A DNA stretch of 64,000 bases from CAYWMD01 sp964458575. GTDB lineage: Bacteria; Verrucomicrobiota; Verrucomicrobiia; Limisphaerales; JADLHS01. Of the stretch, positions 1 through 10,301 are shown one piece after another. Position numbers and translations under genes: made by a program. The stretch lies in the NCBI GenBank assembly GCA_964458575.1, contig CAYWMD010000024.1, positions 1-64,000 of the forward strand. The letters run 5' to 3'. The stretch's first letter is position 1; every line of letters starts with the position of its first letter. The notes beneath the pieces are model-generated. The model had not been told where the DNA came from, did not search any database, and saw only the letters and a program-made list of their open reading frames with translations.

Positions 1-570
1 TGCCGTTGTAGGTCAAGGCCACCGTCAGGCCGGACGGATCAGTCGTGGCACTGGCACTCTTGGCGTTGCCGTCATACGTCTGGCTCAGGTCGCCCAATGT
101 CACCACCGCGTTGCTCGGCGCAATCACCAGCGTGTTCGTCGCGCTGCCAGCGTAGTTCAACTCGTTGATCGTCCCGATCACTTCGTAGCTGCCCGCATTC
201 GTCGGCGCTGCCGCGTTGCCGTTGTAGGTCAAGGCCACCGTCAGACCGGATGGATCAGTCGTGGCGCTCGCGGTCTTGGCGTTGCCATCATACGTCTGGC
301 TCAGGTCGCCCAACGTCACTACCGCATTACTGGGTGCGATCACCAGCGTGTTGGTCGCAGCGCCAGCGTAGTTCAACTCGTTGATCGTTCCGATTACTTC
401 GTAGCTGCCAGCATTCGTCGGCACTGCCGCGTTGCCGTTGTAGGTCAAGGCCACCGTCAGGCCCGCCGGTGTCGTCGTGGCGCTCGCGTTCCGCGCCGTC
501 CCGTTATACGACTGGTTCAGGTTACCCAAGGTCACCACCGCATTGCTCTGGCTGATCGTGAGGTTTGCAC
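1..570 (-). repeat. 216-bp tandem repeats encoding MBG-type domains
   Basis: The same stretch of about 30 bases recurs at positions 5, 221 and 437, an exact spacing of 216 bases (72 codons). The first two full copies are almost identical at DNA level. They encode repeats of the pattern SNAVVTLG...YDGNAK...GLTVALTYNG, typical of MBG domains of bacterial surface proteins. The array continues past the left edge, so copy number cannot be given. Near-identity in DNA suggests recent duplication or homogenisation. Confidence 0.9.
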
Positions 571-3500
571 CCACATAACTGAGCGCGTAATTTGTGGAGG
601 CAGCCAAAGTGCCCTGAAGGATCGCATAGAGGCCGGCGTTCTCACCCGGCAAGCGGGTCAGCGCACCAACCAACGCGTCGCCATTGACCAGCGATCCACT
701 GGTGGTTTGATACGTCAAGGCCGGGTCCGCGGCGCCAAACACCTTGTTCTTGGCATCCGCGATGACGGTCAATGGTCGCACCGTGACCGTCAGCACGCCG
801 GTGTTGGTAACGACGATGTAATTCGTCAGCACGCCGGCGGGGTCGTTCAGCACGGGAACGATGGGATACGTTCCCACGGGACTGTTCGTGGTGGCGGCGG
901 AGACGTAGGTGGCCGTGATATTGTCGCCCGGACGCACGCCCGTCAGCATCCCGGTAAAGGTGGGATTGGGATCACCGTAGAAGCGATTGGAGTTGGCGGC
1001 CGTCACCGTCAGCAACGGCGAAACCACAATCTGGAAGGTCCCGGTCACGCTCAAGGAAGTGAAATCCACCGCGGGCGGGTTGGTGTCGGTCACCCGGACG
1101 GAGACCGTGTTTGTGGTCATGGCCTGGGATTGGTCCGGGGTCCACGAGATCAAGCCAGCCGGACTGACCGTAAGTCCCACCGGTCCGGACACGAGCGAAA
1201 AGCCCCAGGTGTTGGTCGGGACATCCGAATCGGTCGCGGTGGCCAAGGCGCTCCATGCGGATTGAGGCGCGATGTTGGAATTCGCCGGAAGGGTCAGGGA
1301 GGGCGACGCGTTCAACTCGTTCACGATGACCGTGAAGCTGTTGGTGGCGAACAACGCGGGACTGCCATTGTCGGTCACCACGGTGGTGATGACATTGGTG
1401 CTCGGTCCCTGGGTTTCACCGGGAGTCCAGGTGATCACGCCGTTGGTATTGATCTGTGCCCCCGCGGGTGCATTGAGGAGGAAGTAAGTCAGCCGCTTGG
1501 GCGCATTGGTCACCACCACGTCCACGCGACGGTAGTCCGCATTCGGGAAACCGCTCGGCGAACCGCCGGTCCACAGGGCCAACCGGGGATTCACAAGCGA
1601 CTGGCTGCGGCTGCCAATGGTCGTCCAGTTCGTGCCGTCCAAGGAGTAGAGGGCCGTGATGTTGCCGTTGGCTGCGTTTCGATCCAGCCGCACGTGTATG
1701 TTGGTGACGGTGCCGATGAACAGGTCCGTCGGATCCGGCACACCGGCGGTCTCCTTGACGATGGGCACGATGACACCGCCATAACCACTGTTGTAGGCGA
1801 GACCCGTATGCACCCAATTGTCGTCATCCTGATAAAGGGTGAGGTGCACCTGCTGGTAATTCTGCGTCGGCGTAAGCGACACGTTCAACCGCATGCTCAA
1901 CCAGTTCGTGGACAGGTCGCGGAAGAGGCTGTTCCGCGTGCTGTTGAGAAATTGCCACAAATCACCGACATCCACCGGCACCCGCAACGCGCCGGGGTGC
2001 GCAGCCTGGTCATAGGAAACCACGGCGCCGCTCGTTTGTTCGGTATCCCGCGGCGAGCCGTTGGTCGTGCGCGCGATGAAATCCCAGCCGTCGGCCAGGA
2101 GTGCCGCGCGATTGGTGTAGGTGAAGTTGTACGTATTGGTCGCCAGGTAGCCGACATTTCCCGGGGAAGCGATTTCCGGGTCACTGGCCGTATTGGTGAC
2201 GGTGAGCGTGGCGAACTCGTTGATCGTACGGTTGGTTTGCCCGGGCAAAGTCAGCGGGGTTGCGGTCACCGTCACGACAAAACTGTTGGTGGCGTTCAGG
2301 TTCTGACCGTTCACGGCCGTGGTGTTGGTGTCGGTCACCACCGTGGTAAACGTGTTGGTGCTGGGCACCTGGGAAGCCGACGGCGTCCAGGTAATGACGC
2401 CGCTGGAACTGATCGCCGCGTTGGTGGGGCCGACCAGCAACGAATAACCCAGGGGATTGGCCGGAATGTCTGCGTCGGTGGCGGTGTTGACGACCGTCAA
2501 TAATGTCTGACCGATCAGCAGCCGGTCGGATTGGGACGGCAGCACCGGAGCCACGTTCATTTCATTCACGGTCACGGTGAAGGTGTTGCTTGCGCTCAGC
2601 GCCGGCAAACCGTTGTCGGTGACGATCACGGTCACCGGGAAGTTCGAACCGCCGGTGGTCTCGCCCGGAACCCAGCTCAGGATGCCGTTGGTCGAGATGG
2701 TCATTCCCGACGGGGCATTCGGGCCAAGCGTGAACGTCAGCGCGTTGGTGTCCGGGTCCGTCGCGGAATTGGTGATCGTGAGCGTCTGCCCTTCACCAAT
2801 CGCGACATTGTTGTTGGTGGCCAGCACGGGCGGGTGATTCGTTGCGTTCGAAATCCCCAGGGCGATCCGCTTGGCCGAGCCGGTTACCAGGGTGTCCACA
2901 AAGAGCATCATCTTGCCAGCCACGGAGCGCATCGAATAGTTCGTCGTCGAGATGCCATCGACCGTCACATTGGTCACGGCGGAAACCCCCGTGACATCCA
3001 CCTGGAAGGTGACCAGGTCATTGGTCTTCAAAGCGGATTCGAAGTTCCGGTAAATGGACGACTCCAGCGGCAGCCGGTAGGAGTCGAAGCGAATCTGCCC
3101 GACGGTTTCAACGTAGTTGGAGATGACCGTCCGGTCCCGTTGGTGAACGTACTTCGAAATTGTCCCACCCGGCGCAACCCAGATGTCTTTGCCGACGGAG
3201 TAAGCGACCGCACCGTCGTCGTTGTTCAAGCCGTGGAATACGAGGTTAGCCCACTTGCCCTGGGCAATGGCGGCGTCCACGACCGTCTTGAAGTCGGACG
3301 GATTGGGCGGGGCCGAGGGATTGTAGGGGGCCGGGTCGTTTTCGTGCGAATTGTGGCATTTCAGGAACATCCAGTCGTAGGGACTGGCATCTTCCAATTG
3401 ATTGATGTTGTACCCGCGCGTGACGAGGAAGTAGTCCGCGGCGGATGCCTTTTGCCGGACACCCGCGAGACCGCAGGGGAAAGCGAAGGTGATCACTTCC

Positions 3501-6500
3501 GACTGTTGCGCGGGTGTGAACGTGAGGATGTCGGCGACGTTGGATTCGATCTCGGAGCGCAGCGTATGTTCATCCTGCAGCTCGTTGCACACGTGATGGA
3601 CCGTGTGCGCGCCAAGCTCCATGCCGGCGTTGTAATAGTTGGTGAAGAAGGACGGCATCAAATGCGTGGCATCCACACCCCAGAGCAAATAGGTACCCGC
3701 ATATCCGTTGGTCTGGAGAATGTTGAACATGACACCCGAGGAATCATCCACCCAGACGCTCATCGCCGATCGCTTGCCCCCGCGCCAGGTGGCGGCCTTG
3801 GCGCGAACATCCGGGTTCACAATCAACTTCACGTTGAGCGTGGCGGGCGTATTGGCGGCGTCGGGCGCTCCAAACTTGACGCCAGTTTCATAGATGCCCG
3901 CTGCCAGTCCCGTGGTGTCCACGGAAAGATCGAACGCCGTGGCGGCGTTACCGCTGGTGACACTCGTTGAAAGCCACGATGCCGTGTTCGTCAAATTCCA
4001 ATGCAAACCGGCCGGGCCGCGGTGGATTACCCGGGCCCGCTGAAGGTTGGTGCAGGCCTGACCCGCAACCGCGTTGAAGACATACGTCGGCCGTTGGAAG
4101 TCCAACGTCGTGACCACCGGCGTATCGCTGGTGATGATCTGGAGCTTGTACAGGTCCGCATTCGGGAAACCACCCGGCGAGCCTCCCACCCACACCGCCA
4201 GGCGCGAGCCCACCAAATCCTGGTCCGTCTGTCCCATCGTCACCCAATTCGTGCCATCCAGCGAGTAGAAGCCGGTGATCAATCCGTAGGTCAAATCCCG
4301 ATCCAACCGCAGGTGCAAGTTCGTCGTGGATAACGCCACGAATCCCAGGTCCCGCGGCACCCCGTTCGTTTCCAAACTGAAAGTGATCGCCGGGTTGGCG
4401 GGATAAGTATACACGGAGCCGACCTCCACGTAGTTGTTGTCGTCCTGGTACAGGGCCAGTTGCAATTGCTGGAACGGTTGGGTCGGAGCGAAGGAAACCT
4501 GTAATCGCACGCTCTGCCAATCGGGGGACAGGTCGCGGAAGAGACTGTTGCGCGTGTTGTTGGCCGCAGCCCACAAATCGCCCGTGTCCACCGGCACCCG
4601 CAACACAGTTCCCAAACCGGCATTAGTGCGGGCGTAAGCCACGTCCGGCGGCGACGTGCCCGCGGTGGTTTCCGTGTTGCGCGTGGTGCCATTGGTGGTA
4701 CGGGCGAGGAAATCCCAACCCGCCGCCAGGAGGGCCGCGCGATTGGTGTAGTTGAAAAAGAGTGTGTTGGTGGTAAACGTCGTGGGCCCGCCTGAACTTG
4801 AGTTGCCGACGGCAAAATCGCCAAACGCGGTTACCCCCAGCGCGGTGGTGCTCACGGCGGTCCGGTTCCCAACGCTGCTCGTGGACCAGCCGCCGTTATA
4901 CCGTTGAACCACGAAACTCGAAGGCGTCGCGCCCACGTCCACATCCGTGCCGACCCCAACGAAATTGAAGGTGACAGTGTTGGTCGCGATGGCAATGCCA
5001 GCCGGAGAATTGGTCAGCGTCCAGTAACGGTTGACGCTCGCCGCCGGATTGATGCTGGAAGTGCCGAGTTGGGGATGATCCCCCGCAATCGCCCGGGCCG
5101 TGAGGCTGCCGGCCGAAGTCACATTCACGGATGCGAGATCAATGGGCGCGTAATTCGCACCGTCACCAATGGCGAAGGTGAAGGACTGCCCGCTGCCAGT
5201 GCCAAACGACTTCCTCAAAAACCCGTTCACGTAGCTGGCAGAACCACCGCCTGAAATCGAGCCGCTATTGGCGAGGATCAAAGTGCTGCCGGTGGCGTCC
5301 ACGACTCCGCTGGCGAGATTCAACGAACCATTGACCGTGGTATTCTGCGACAGCGTGACCCCCGCGCTGTTGGTGATGGTAAGATTGTTGACCGTGGCAG
5401 GCAGGCCACTTCCCGTCGCCTGGGCGGCCGTGCCATTGAAGCTGTAGTTGCCGCCGGAGTTGAACGTGCGGATGGTCGTCTGGATGTTGCCATCCGCCGT
5501 CGGCGCGGAAACGAGACCCGCCGCCGCACCAATCCCCAACGAGCCGCCGGAGTTGACAGCGAACGTGCCGGCGCCCGAAACGATGCTCGTGCCGCAATTC
5601 AAAGTGCCCCCGCTGAGGACCGTAAATGTCCTCCCCGATTCAACTGTGAGGCCGCTGTTCAGCGTCAGCAAAGCTCCGGCGTTGACGTTGAAATTCATCC
5701 GGGTCGTCGTCAACGTGCCGCTTGATCGAGTAAACGTGCTGTTGGCTCCGGTGAAATTGACGGTCAGAACCGCCTCCGTCGCCGTGTGATCGAAACTCCC
5801 CCCGGTCTGGTGGTAGTTGCCGCCAAGGTTCAGAACATACGTGGGCGTCCCGGCCGGATTCGCGGCATTGTTATCGAAGATCAACGAGCCGCCCTGAATG
5901 ACCAGGTCTCTGCCGATGTTCATGGTCAGGCTGCCCGCGCTGCCACCGTTGGTGCTGGCCGCCAAATCACCCGCGCCGGTGCTGACAATCGTGAAGTTGC
6001 CGACGATGTCCGTCAGGCCGCCATTGAGATTGAACACTCCGGCCGCCTGGCTCGGGCAGTTCCACGTGAAGTGGCCAAAGGTCTGGCCCAAACCAGCGGG
6101 GGGATTGACGTTGCTGGTGTAACCGACGATTTCACACGCGGCATCCGCCGCCCAGGTGGCCGTGGGAATGGTGCCGGGGGTGGTGCTGAAATTGTGCTGG
6201 TATTTGCCCAGGGACTCGAAAGCGATCACGGCGCCGGCAAGATTGGTGATGGTGCCCGCGTTGTTGACCGTGCCCAAAACATCGAGATCAACGCCGGTGC
6301 CGTTCGTCACCGTGACCGTGACCCCATCGTTCACGTTGAGCTGGCCGCCACCGTTCACGGTCAATTCATCCACGATCACATCCGCCGTCACGGTCACCGT
6401 GTGACCGGACTGGATGCTGATCAAGCCCGCGTTACCGCTGGCGGGCGTCGTCGCGGCCGGAAACCAGGAAGCGCCATTGTTGGTCTCCCACGTCCCCGCG

Positions 6501-9500
6501 TTGTTCCAATTGCCGTTGGCCGCGCTGCGATACGCACCGGCCGGCAGATTGATCACCAGATTGCTCAACGTGCCCGTCTTCAGATTGGCGTCGGTCGCAG
6601 TCAGATTGATGGTTTCATTAACGTCATCCTTGGTATTGATCGTGAACGTGCCGGCAGTGAGCGCCTTCGTGTTATCGCCGAACACACTATTGCCATCGCT
6701 GTCGAACTGCGCGCTGCCCGTGGCGGTCATGGTCAAGACCGTGCTGCTGTCGGCGGTGACGGTTTCGTTGAGGATGTCCTGCGCGGTCACAGTGGTGTTG
6801 AAGGTGACGCCGGCGGTTTGCGGACTGGCGGCCGAGACCGCGTAGTGATGAATCAACTGTTCACCCACGGCAAAATCGCTAAAGGCATTCAGCCCCACCG
6901 CCGACACCGTGGTGGCCGTGCGCGCGCCAACCGTCGTGGGCAACCACGCGCTTCCATTGTAACGGCGCACCACAAACGCCAACGGGTTCGCGCCCGCGTC
7001 AACGTCCGAACCGTCGAATATGTTGGTCAGGTTGTACGTGGAGGCGACGATGCCGCCGGCGTTCAAGGTCCAGTAACGGTTGACGCTTTTCGCGGAATCA
7101 AGACCGTTGGTGGCGATACCGGGATGATCGCCCGCCGTGACTTTCGCGAGCAGCGTGCCCGCGGTGGTAACCGTCATCGCACCCACGGAAACCGGCGTAT
7201 AGACGGTGCTGCCGATCGGAAAGGTGAAGGACTGATTGGCGCCGGTGTTGAAGGCCTTTTGCAGATTGCCGTTGACGTAGCTGCCGCTCCCGGCGCCTGT
7301 GACAACGGCGGCGGCGGCCAGGTTGATCTGATTGGGGCCGGTGGCGAGGATGCCGCTGTTGAGTGCGAGCCGGGTGTTGACGGTCGCGTTACCGCCCAGG
7401 GTGATGTCACCGCTATTGTTGTTCGTCAGGTTGTTCAAAACGGTGGCGCTGGCCGGAATTTCGGGTCCGGTCGTCACGCCAGACGAGCCGGTGTAACTCA
7501 CGTTGACCGTCGTGCCGTACGTGGGTGCGGCGGCCAGACTGCCGGTTGCGCGGTAGATGGTCGCATTGTTGCCCAAGGCGAGGTTCGCGCCATTGTTCAA
7601 CTGGCCATCGGTGAGGCTCAAGGTCGTGGAAACCGTGACTGCACCGCCAAGCGTCAAACCGTTGGCCCGATTGAGCGTCAGGTTTCTCAGCCCCGAGGCC
7701 ACCGCCGGCAAGGTCGTGTTGGCGCCCGATCCATCAACAATCAGGTCCGAAGTTGAGCCGCCGGTCAGGGTACCGCCGCTCGTGGCAACCAGGCCGCTTA
7801 ACGTCAGCACGTGGGCGCCGATGGAAAGCGCGCCACCACCCAGCGTCAGCGTACCGTTCACCGTGACATCGGCGCTGAGGCTGATGCCGTTCGGACGGTT
7901 CACAGTCAAATCGTTCAAGCTCACAGCGGGCAACGACGTCGCCGCGCCCGTGCCGCCGAAGACAAGGTTGGCGGCAGACCCGCCCGCCAGGCTACCGCTG
8001 GTGCGCGTGAGGGGGCCGTTCAGCGTCAGCGTGTTGGCCCCGAGGGACAGGGCACCGCTAGTCAGCGTCAGCGTGCCGCTGAGGGTGGGGCTGCTGTTCA
8101 GAGCAACCCCGTTGGCATTGTTGATCGTCAGACCGTTCAACGCAGTCACACTGCTTGGGATGTTCACTCCCGAAGCACTGCCGCCAAAAACGAGCGTGGA
8201 GGCCGAGGAAGTGATGAGGTTCTCCGGAGTGCCTGCGATCGTCGGTCCGTTCAAAGTCAGAGTGACACCACCGACGGTGAGCGTTCCAGCGGTGAGCGTG
8301 AGTGTGCCGCTGATGGTGGTCGAAGTCGCAACGTTCAACGTTCCGCCGCTTTTGTTGACGGTGAGATTGTTGAACGTCGTGGAAGCCGTGCCGGTGATGG
8401 CCTGGTCAGCCGTCCCGTTGAACGTGACGGTGCCACTGCGGGCGGTCAGCGCTCCCGAGCCGGTATTGATCCAATCGCCGCCGACGGAAACACCGTAATT
8501 GCTGGTGCTGACATCCAAAACGGCGGAGTTGGCGATGGCGAGGTTGCCGTTCACGAAGAGCGCACTGCCCAAAGTGACCGTGGCCGTGTTGTTGTTGCTG
8601 AAGTTGTTGAGAACCGTGGTGCTCGTGGGGATTTCCGAGCCGGTGGCCACCGAGGACGATCCGGTGTAAGTCACGTTGACGCTCGTGCCAAAGACCGGCG
8701 CGGCGGACAAACTGCCCGTCTGGCGCGAGATCGTCACCCCGTTGCCCAAGGTAAGATTCGCCGCACTGGTGACGGCGCCGCTCGTAAGCGTGAGCGTACC
8801 GCCCACGTTCACCGCTCCGCCCAAGGCGATACCATTGGCGCGATTGACAGTCAGGTCGTGCAGTATGACCGCCGGCAAAGTCGTGCTCGCACCGGAGCCG
8901 CCGAAAACAATGTCGGACGATGAACCGCCAGTCAGCGTCCCGCCACCCGTGCTGATGGCCCCATTGAGCGTGAGCGCGTTGGCTCCGATCGAAAGGTCGC
9001 CGCTGGTGAGCGAAAGGGTGGTGCTGACCGTCGTCGCCCCGGCCAGCGCGAACGTTCCCGTGCCATTGATCGTGAGGTTGTTGTAGGAAGTCGCAGCCAC
9101 CGTAGCGCCGCTGCCGCCGGTGTAGGCGATGGCGGAGGTTGAGGGGGTGAAGGTGCCACCGCTGAAAACCAGTGGCGTTCCCGAACCGGAGAGAGTAATC
9201 GTCCGGCTCGAACCGTTGAAGATACCTTGTCCAACCGTCATTACGTTGGCCACGGTGAAGTCCGCGCCCGCCGTGAAGGTGTCGCCCGCGCTATTCCCCG
9301 CTGTGGAGAGGTTGTAGTAAGTGAGACCGCCCGCAACCGTGGCGCCGCTAGTGCTGGTGTAGCTGATGGTCGAGGTGGAGGTGGTGAAGGTGCCACCGCT
9401 GAGGACGAGCGGCGTACCGGATCCCGACAGCGTGATGGTGCGGCTGGTGACGTCGAAAGTTCCGGCCAAGTTGGTGAAGACTGTGGATACGCCGAAATCC

Positions 9501-10258
9501 ACATCGGCCGTGGCGGTGCCGCCGGCTTTATTGATGGTGAGCCGGCTGAAGGTCGTTGAGGTCGAGCCGCCAATGCTTTGCGCTCCCGCACCGGTCAGCC
9601 GGACGATGCCGCTCCCGGCCGAGAACGTTCCGCCGTTGTTGACCCAGTTGCCACCCAGCGCGATGGCGTAGTTGCTGCCGCTGACCGCGAGGGTAACGCC
9701 CGATCCGATAGTGAGGTCGCCGTTCACCGTGATGGCGCCGCCGAGCGTCTTGGTATTGGCACCGCTGATCTTGAGGTGGTTGTAAGAGCCGAGGGTGCTG
9801 ACAACCGTTTGCGCCCCGGCGCCGTTATACTCGATGGTGCCCGCACCCGCTGTGAACGTGCCAAGGGCCGTGACCGTGATCGCCCCGCCCACTTGGAGCA
9901 GACCGCCTGCGGCAAAGTCGAGACTGCCGGTGCGGGTACTGTTACCCAGGGTCACATTGGTGGCACACGTGAGCTGGCTGCCGGATTGAAACGTCAGGGT
10001 GCCGTTGCCCGACAGAAGCGTCGTGCCACCCAGTTGCAGGCTGCCACATTGACCATTGGCCACATCCACGGTGAGGTTGGCCCCGCCGAGAACAACGACA
10101 GAATCAGTCGCGCCGGGCAGTCCGCCCGGTCCCGAACCGCCCGTGAGCGCGCTCCAACTGGTACTCGAATTCACGTTGATGGTGGCCGCTGACGCGCCGA
10201 CTGATGCGGCTAGAAGAATTCCAGCCACGAGTAGCAACCCGGTGAACGATGTTTTCAT
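1..10258 (-). CDS. Giant secreted adhesin-like protein with NodB deacetylase domain (C-terminus beyond window)
   Basis: One reading frame stays open from an ATG at 10258 to the window edge (at least 3,419 codons, no stop). Residues 1-24 form a signal peptide ending in ASA. Residues about 30-1800 are Gly/Ser/Thr/Asn-rich beta-strand repeats like those of autotransporter and haemagglutinin passenger regions. Two concanavalin-like (DUF1349-type) domains lie near 1824-2040 and 2709-2916, a BACON-like segment near 2046-2148, and a NodB polysaccharide-deacetylase-like domain near 2156-2409 with a VDDS motif and an HTVHH metal-binding motif. Ig/cadherin-like repeats and then MBG repeats follow, the last with a 72-residue period. 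The role is probably a surface or matrix protein that binds and possibly deacetylates glycan; activity is inferred. It begins 43 bases after the acetyltransferase gene, so it may be co-transcribed with the polysaccharide locus. Long plus-strand frames across this span are antisense shadows. Confidence 0.9.
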   Translation of the reverse strand, partial: MKTSFTGLLLVAGILLAASVGASAATINVNSSTSWSALTGGSGPGGLPGATDSVVVLGGANLTVDVANGQCGSLQLGGTTLLSGNGTLTFQSGSQLTCATNVTLGNSTRTGSLDFAAGGLLQVGGAITVTALGTFTAGAGTIEYNGAGAQTVVSTLGSYNHLKISGANTKTLGGAITVNGDLTIGSGVTLAVSGSNYAIALGGNWVNNGGTFSAGSGIVRLTGAGAQSIGGSTSTTFSRLTINKAGGTATADVDFGVSTVFTNLAGTFDVTSRTITLSGSGTPLVLSGGTFTTSTSTISYTSTSGATVAGGLTYYNLSTAGNSAGDTFTAGADFTVANVMTVGQGIFNGSSRTITLSGSGTPLVFSGGTFTPSTSAIAYTGGSGATVAATSYNNLTINGTGTFALAGATTVSTTLSLTSGDLSIGANALTLNGAISTGGGTLTGGSSSDIVFGGSGASTTLPAVILHDLTVNRANGIALGGAVNVGGTLTLTSGAVTSAANLTLGNGVTISRQTGSLSAAPVFGTSVNVTYTGSSSVATGSEIPTSTTVLNNFSNNNTATVTLGSALFVNGNLAIANSAVLDVSTSNYGVSVGGDWINTGSGALTARSGTVTFNGTADQAITGTASTTFNNLTVNKSGGTLNVATSTTISGTLTLTAGTLTVGGVTLTLNGPTIAGTPENLITSSASTLVFGGSASGVNIPSSVTALNGLTINNANGVALNSSPTLSGTLTLTSGALSLGANTLTLNGPLTRTSGSLAGGSAANLVFGGTGAATSLPAVSLNDLTVNRPNGISLSADVTVNGTLTLGGGALSIGAHVLTLSGLVATSGGTLTGGSTSDLIVDGSGANTTLPAVASGLRNLTLNRANGLTLGGAVTVSTTLSLTDGQLNNGANLALGNNATIYRATGSLAAAPTYGTTVNVSYTGSSGVTTGPEIPASATVLNNLTNNNSGDITLGGNATVNTRLALNSGILATGPNQINLAAAAVVTGAGSGSYVNGNLQKAFNTGANQSFTFPIGSTVYTPVSVGAMTVTTAGTLLAKVTAGDHPGIATNGLDSAKSVNRYWTLNAGGIVASTYNLTNIFDGSDVDAGANPLAFVVRRYNGSAWLPTTVGARTATTVSAVGLNAFSDFAVGEQLIHHYAVSAASPQTAGVTFNTTVTAQDILNETVTADSSTVLTMTATGSAQFDSDGNSVFGDNTKALTAGTFTINTKDDVNETINLTATDANLKTGTLSNLVINLPAGAYRSAANGNWNNAGTWETNNGASWFPAATTPASGNAGLISIQSGHTVTVTADVIVDELTVNGGGQLNVNDGVTVTVTNGTGVDLDVLGTVNNAGTITNLAGAVIAFESLGKYQHNFSTTPGTIPTATWAADAACEIVGYTSNVNPPAGLGQTFGHFTWNCPSQAAGVFNLNGGLTDIVGNFTIVSTGAGDLAASTNGGSAGSLTMNIGRDLVIQGGSLIFDNNAANPAGTPTYVLNLGGNYHQTGGSFDHTATEAVLTVNFTGANSTFTRSSGTLTTTRMNFNVNAGALLTLNSGLTVESGRTFTVLSGGTLNCGTSIVSGAGTFAVNSGGSLGIGAAAGLVSAPTADGNIQTTIRTFNSGGNYSFNGTAAQATGSGLPATVNNLTITNSAGVTLSQNTTVNGSLNLASGVVDATGSTLILANSGSISGGGSASYVNGFLRKSFGTGSGQSFTFAIGDGANYAPIDLASVNVTSAGSLTARAIAGDHPQLGTSSINPAASVNRYWTLTNSPAGIAIATNTVTFNFVGVGTDVDVGATPSSFVVQRYNGGWSTSSVGNRTAVSTTALGVTAFGDFAVGNSSSGGPTTFTTNTLFFNYTNRAALLAAGWDFLARTTNGTTRNTETTAGTSPPDVAYARTNAGLGTVLRVPVDTGDLWAAANNTRNSLFRDLSPDWQSVRLQVSFAPTQPFQQLQLALYQDDNNYVEVGSVYTYPANPAITFSLETNGVPRDLGFVALSTTNLHLRLDRDLTYGLITGFYSLDGTNWVTMGQTDQDLVGSRLAVWVGGSPGGFPNADLYKLQIITSDTPVVTTLDFQRPTYVFNAVAGQACTNLQRARVIHRGPAGLHWNLTNTASWLSTSVTSGNAATAFDLSVDTTGLAAGIYETGVKFGAPDAANTPATLNVKLIVNPDVRAKAATWRGGKRSAMSVWVDDSSGVMFNILQTNGYAGTYLLWGVDATHLMPSFFTNYYNAGMELGAHTVHHVCNELQDEHTLRSEIESNVADILTFTPAQQSEVITFAFPCGLAGVRQKASAADYFLVTRGYNINQLEDASPYDWMFLKCHNSHENDPAPYNPSAPPNPSDFKTVVDAAIAQGKWANLVFHGLNNDDGAVAYSVGKDIWVAPGGTISKYVHQRDRTVISNYVETVGQIRFDSYRLPLESSIYRNFESALKTNDLVTFQVDVTGVSAVTNVTVDGISTTNYSMRSVAGKMMLFVDTLVTGSAKRIALGISNATNHPPVLATNNNVAIGEGQTLTITNSATDPDTNALTFTLGPNAPSGMTISTNGILSWVPGETTGGSNFPVTVIVTDNGLPALSASNTFTVTVNEMNVAPVLPSQSDRLLIGQTLLTVVNTATDADIPANPLGYSLLVGPTNAAISSSGVITWTPSASQVPSTNTFTTVVTDTNTTAVNGQNLNATNSFVVTVTATPLTLPGQTNRTINEFATLTVTNTASDPEIASPGNVGYLATNTYNFTYTNRAALLADGWDFIARTTNGSPRDTEQTSGAVVSYDQAAHPGALRVPVDVGDLWQFLNSTRNSLFRDLSTNWLSMRLNVSLTPTQNYQQVHLTLYQDDDNWVHTGLAYNSGYGGVIVPIVKETAGVPDPTDLFIGTVTNIHVRLDRNAANGNITALYSLDGTNWTTIGSRSQSLVNPRLALWTGGSPSGFPNADYRRVDVVVTNAPKRLTYFLLNAPAGAQINTNGVITWTPGETQGPSTNVITTVVTDNGSPALFATNSFTVIVNELNASPSLTLPANSNIAPQSAWSALATATDSDVPTNTWGFSLVSGPVGLTVSPAGLISWTPDQSQAMTTNTVSVRVTDTNPPAVDFTSLSVTGTFQIVVSPLLTVTAANSNRFYGDPNPTFTGMLTGVRPGDNITATYVSAATTNSPVGTYPIVPVLNDPAGVLTNYIVVTNTGVLTVTVRPLTVIADAKNKVFGAADPALTYQTTSGSLVNGDALVGALTRLPGENAGLYAILQGTLAASTNYALSYVGANLTISQSNAVVTLGNLNQSYNGTARNASATTTPAGLTVALTYNGNAAVPTNAGSYEVIGTINELNYAGAATNTLVIAPSNAVVTLGDLSQTYDGNAKTASATTDPSGLTVALTYNGNAAAPTNAGSYEVIGTINELNYAGSATNTLVIAPSNAVVTLGDLSQTYDGNAKSASATTDPSGLTVALTYNG

Positions 10259-10301
10259 AGTACGACTTACGACCTCTCCAGCTCCAATTTGTCCTTGAGT
10301 T

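Noticed and set aside
1..570. Regularly spaced repeats considered as a CRISPR array
   Set aside because: Period of 216 bases, repeats and spacers both coding and nearly identical between units; not CRISPR.
707..7756. Long plus-strand open frames (707-2503, 2531-3970, 5786-7756) opposite the adhesin
   Set aside because: They are rich in Arg, Gly and His, show no domain, and mirror the repetitive high-GC minus-strand gene, which reads through continuously with a signal peptide and recognisable domains.
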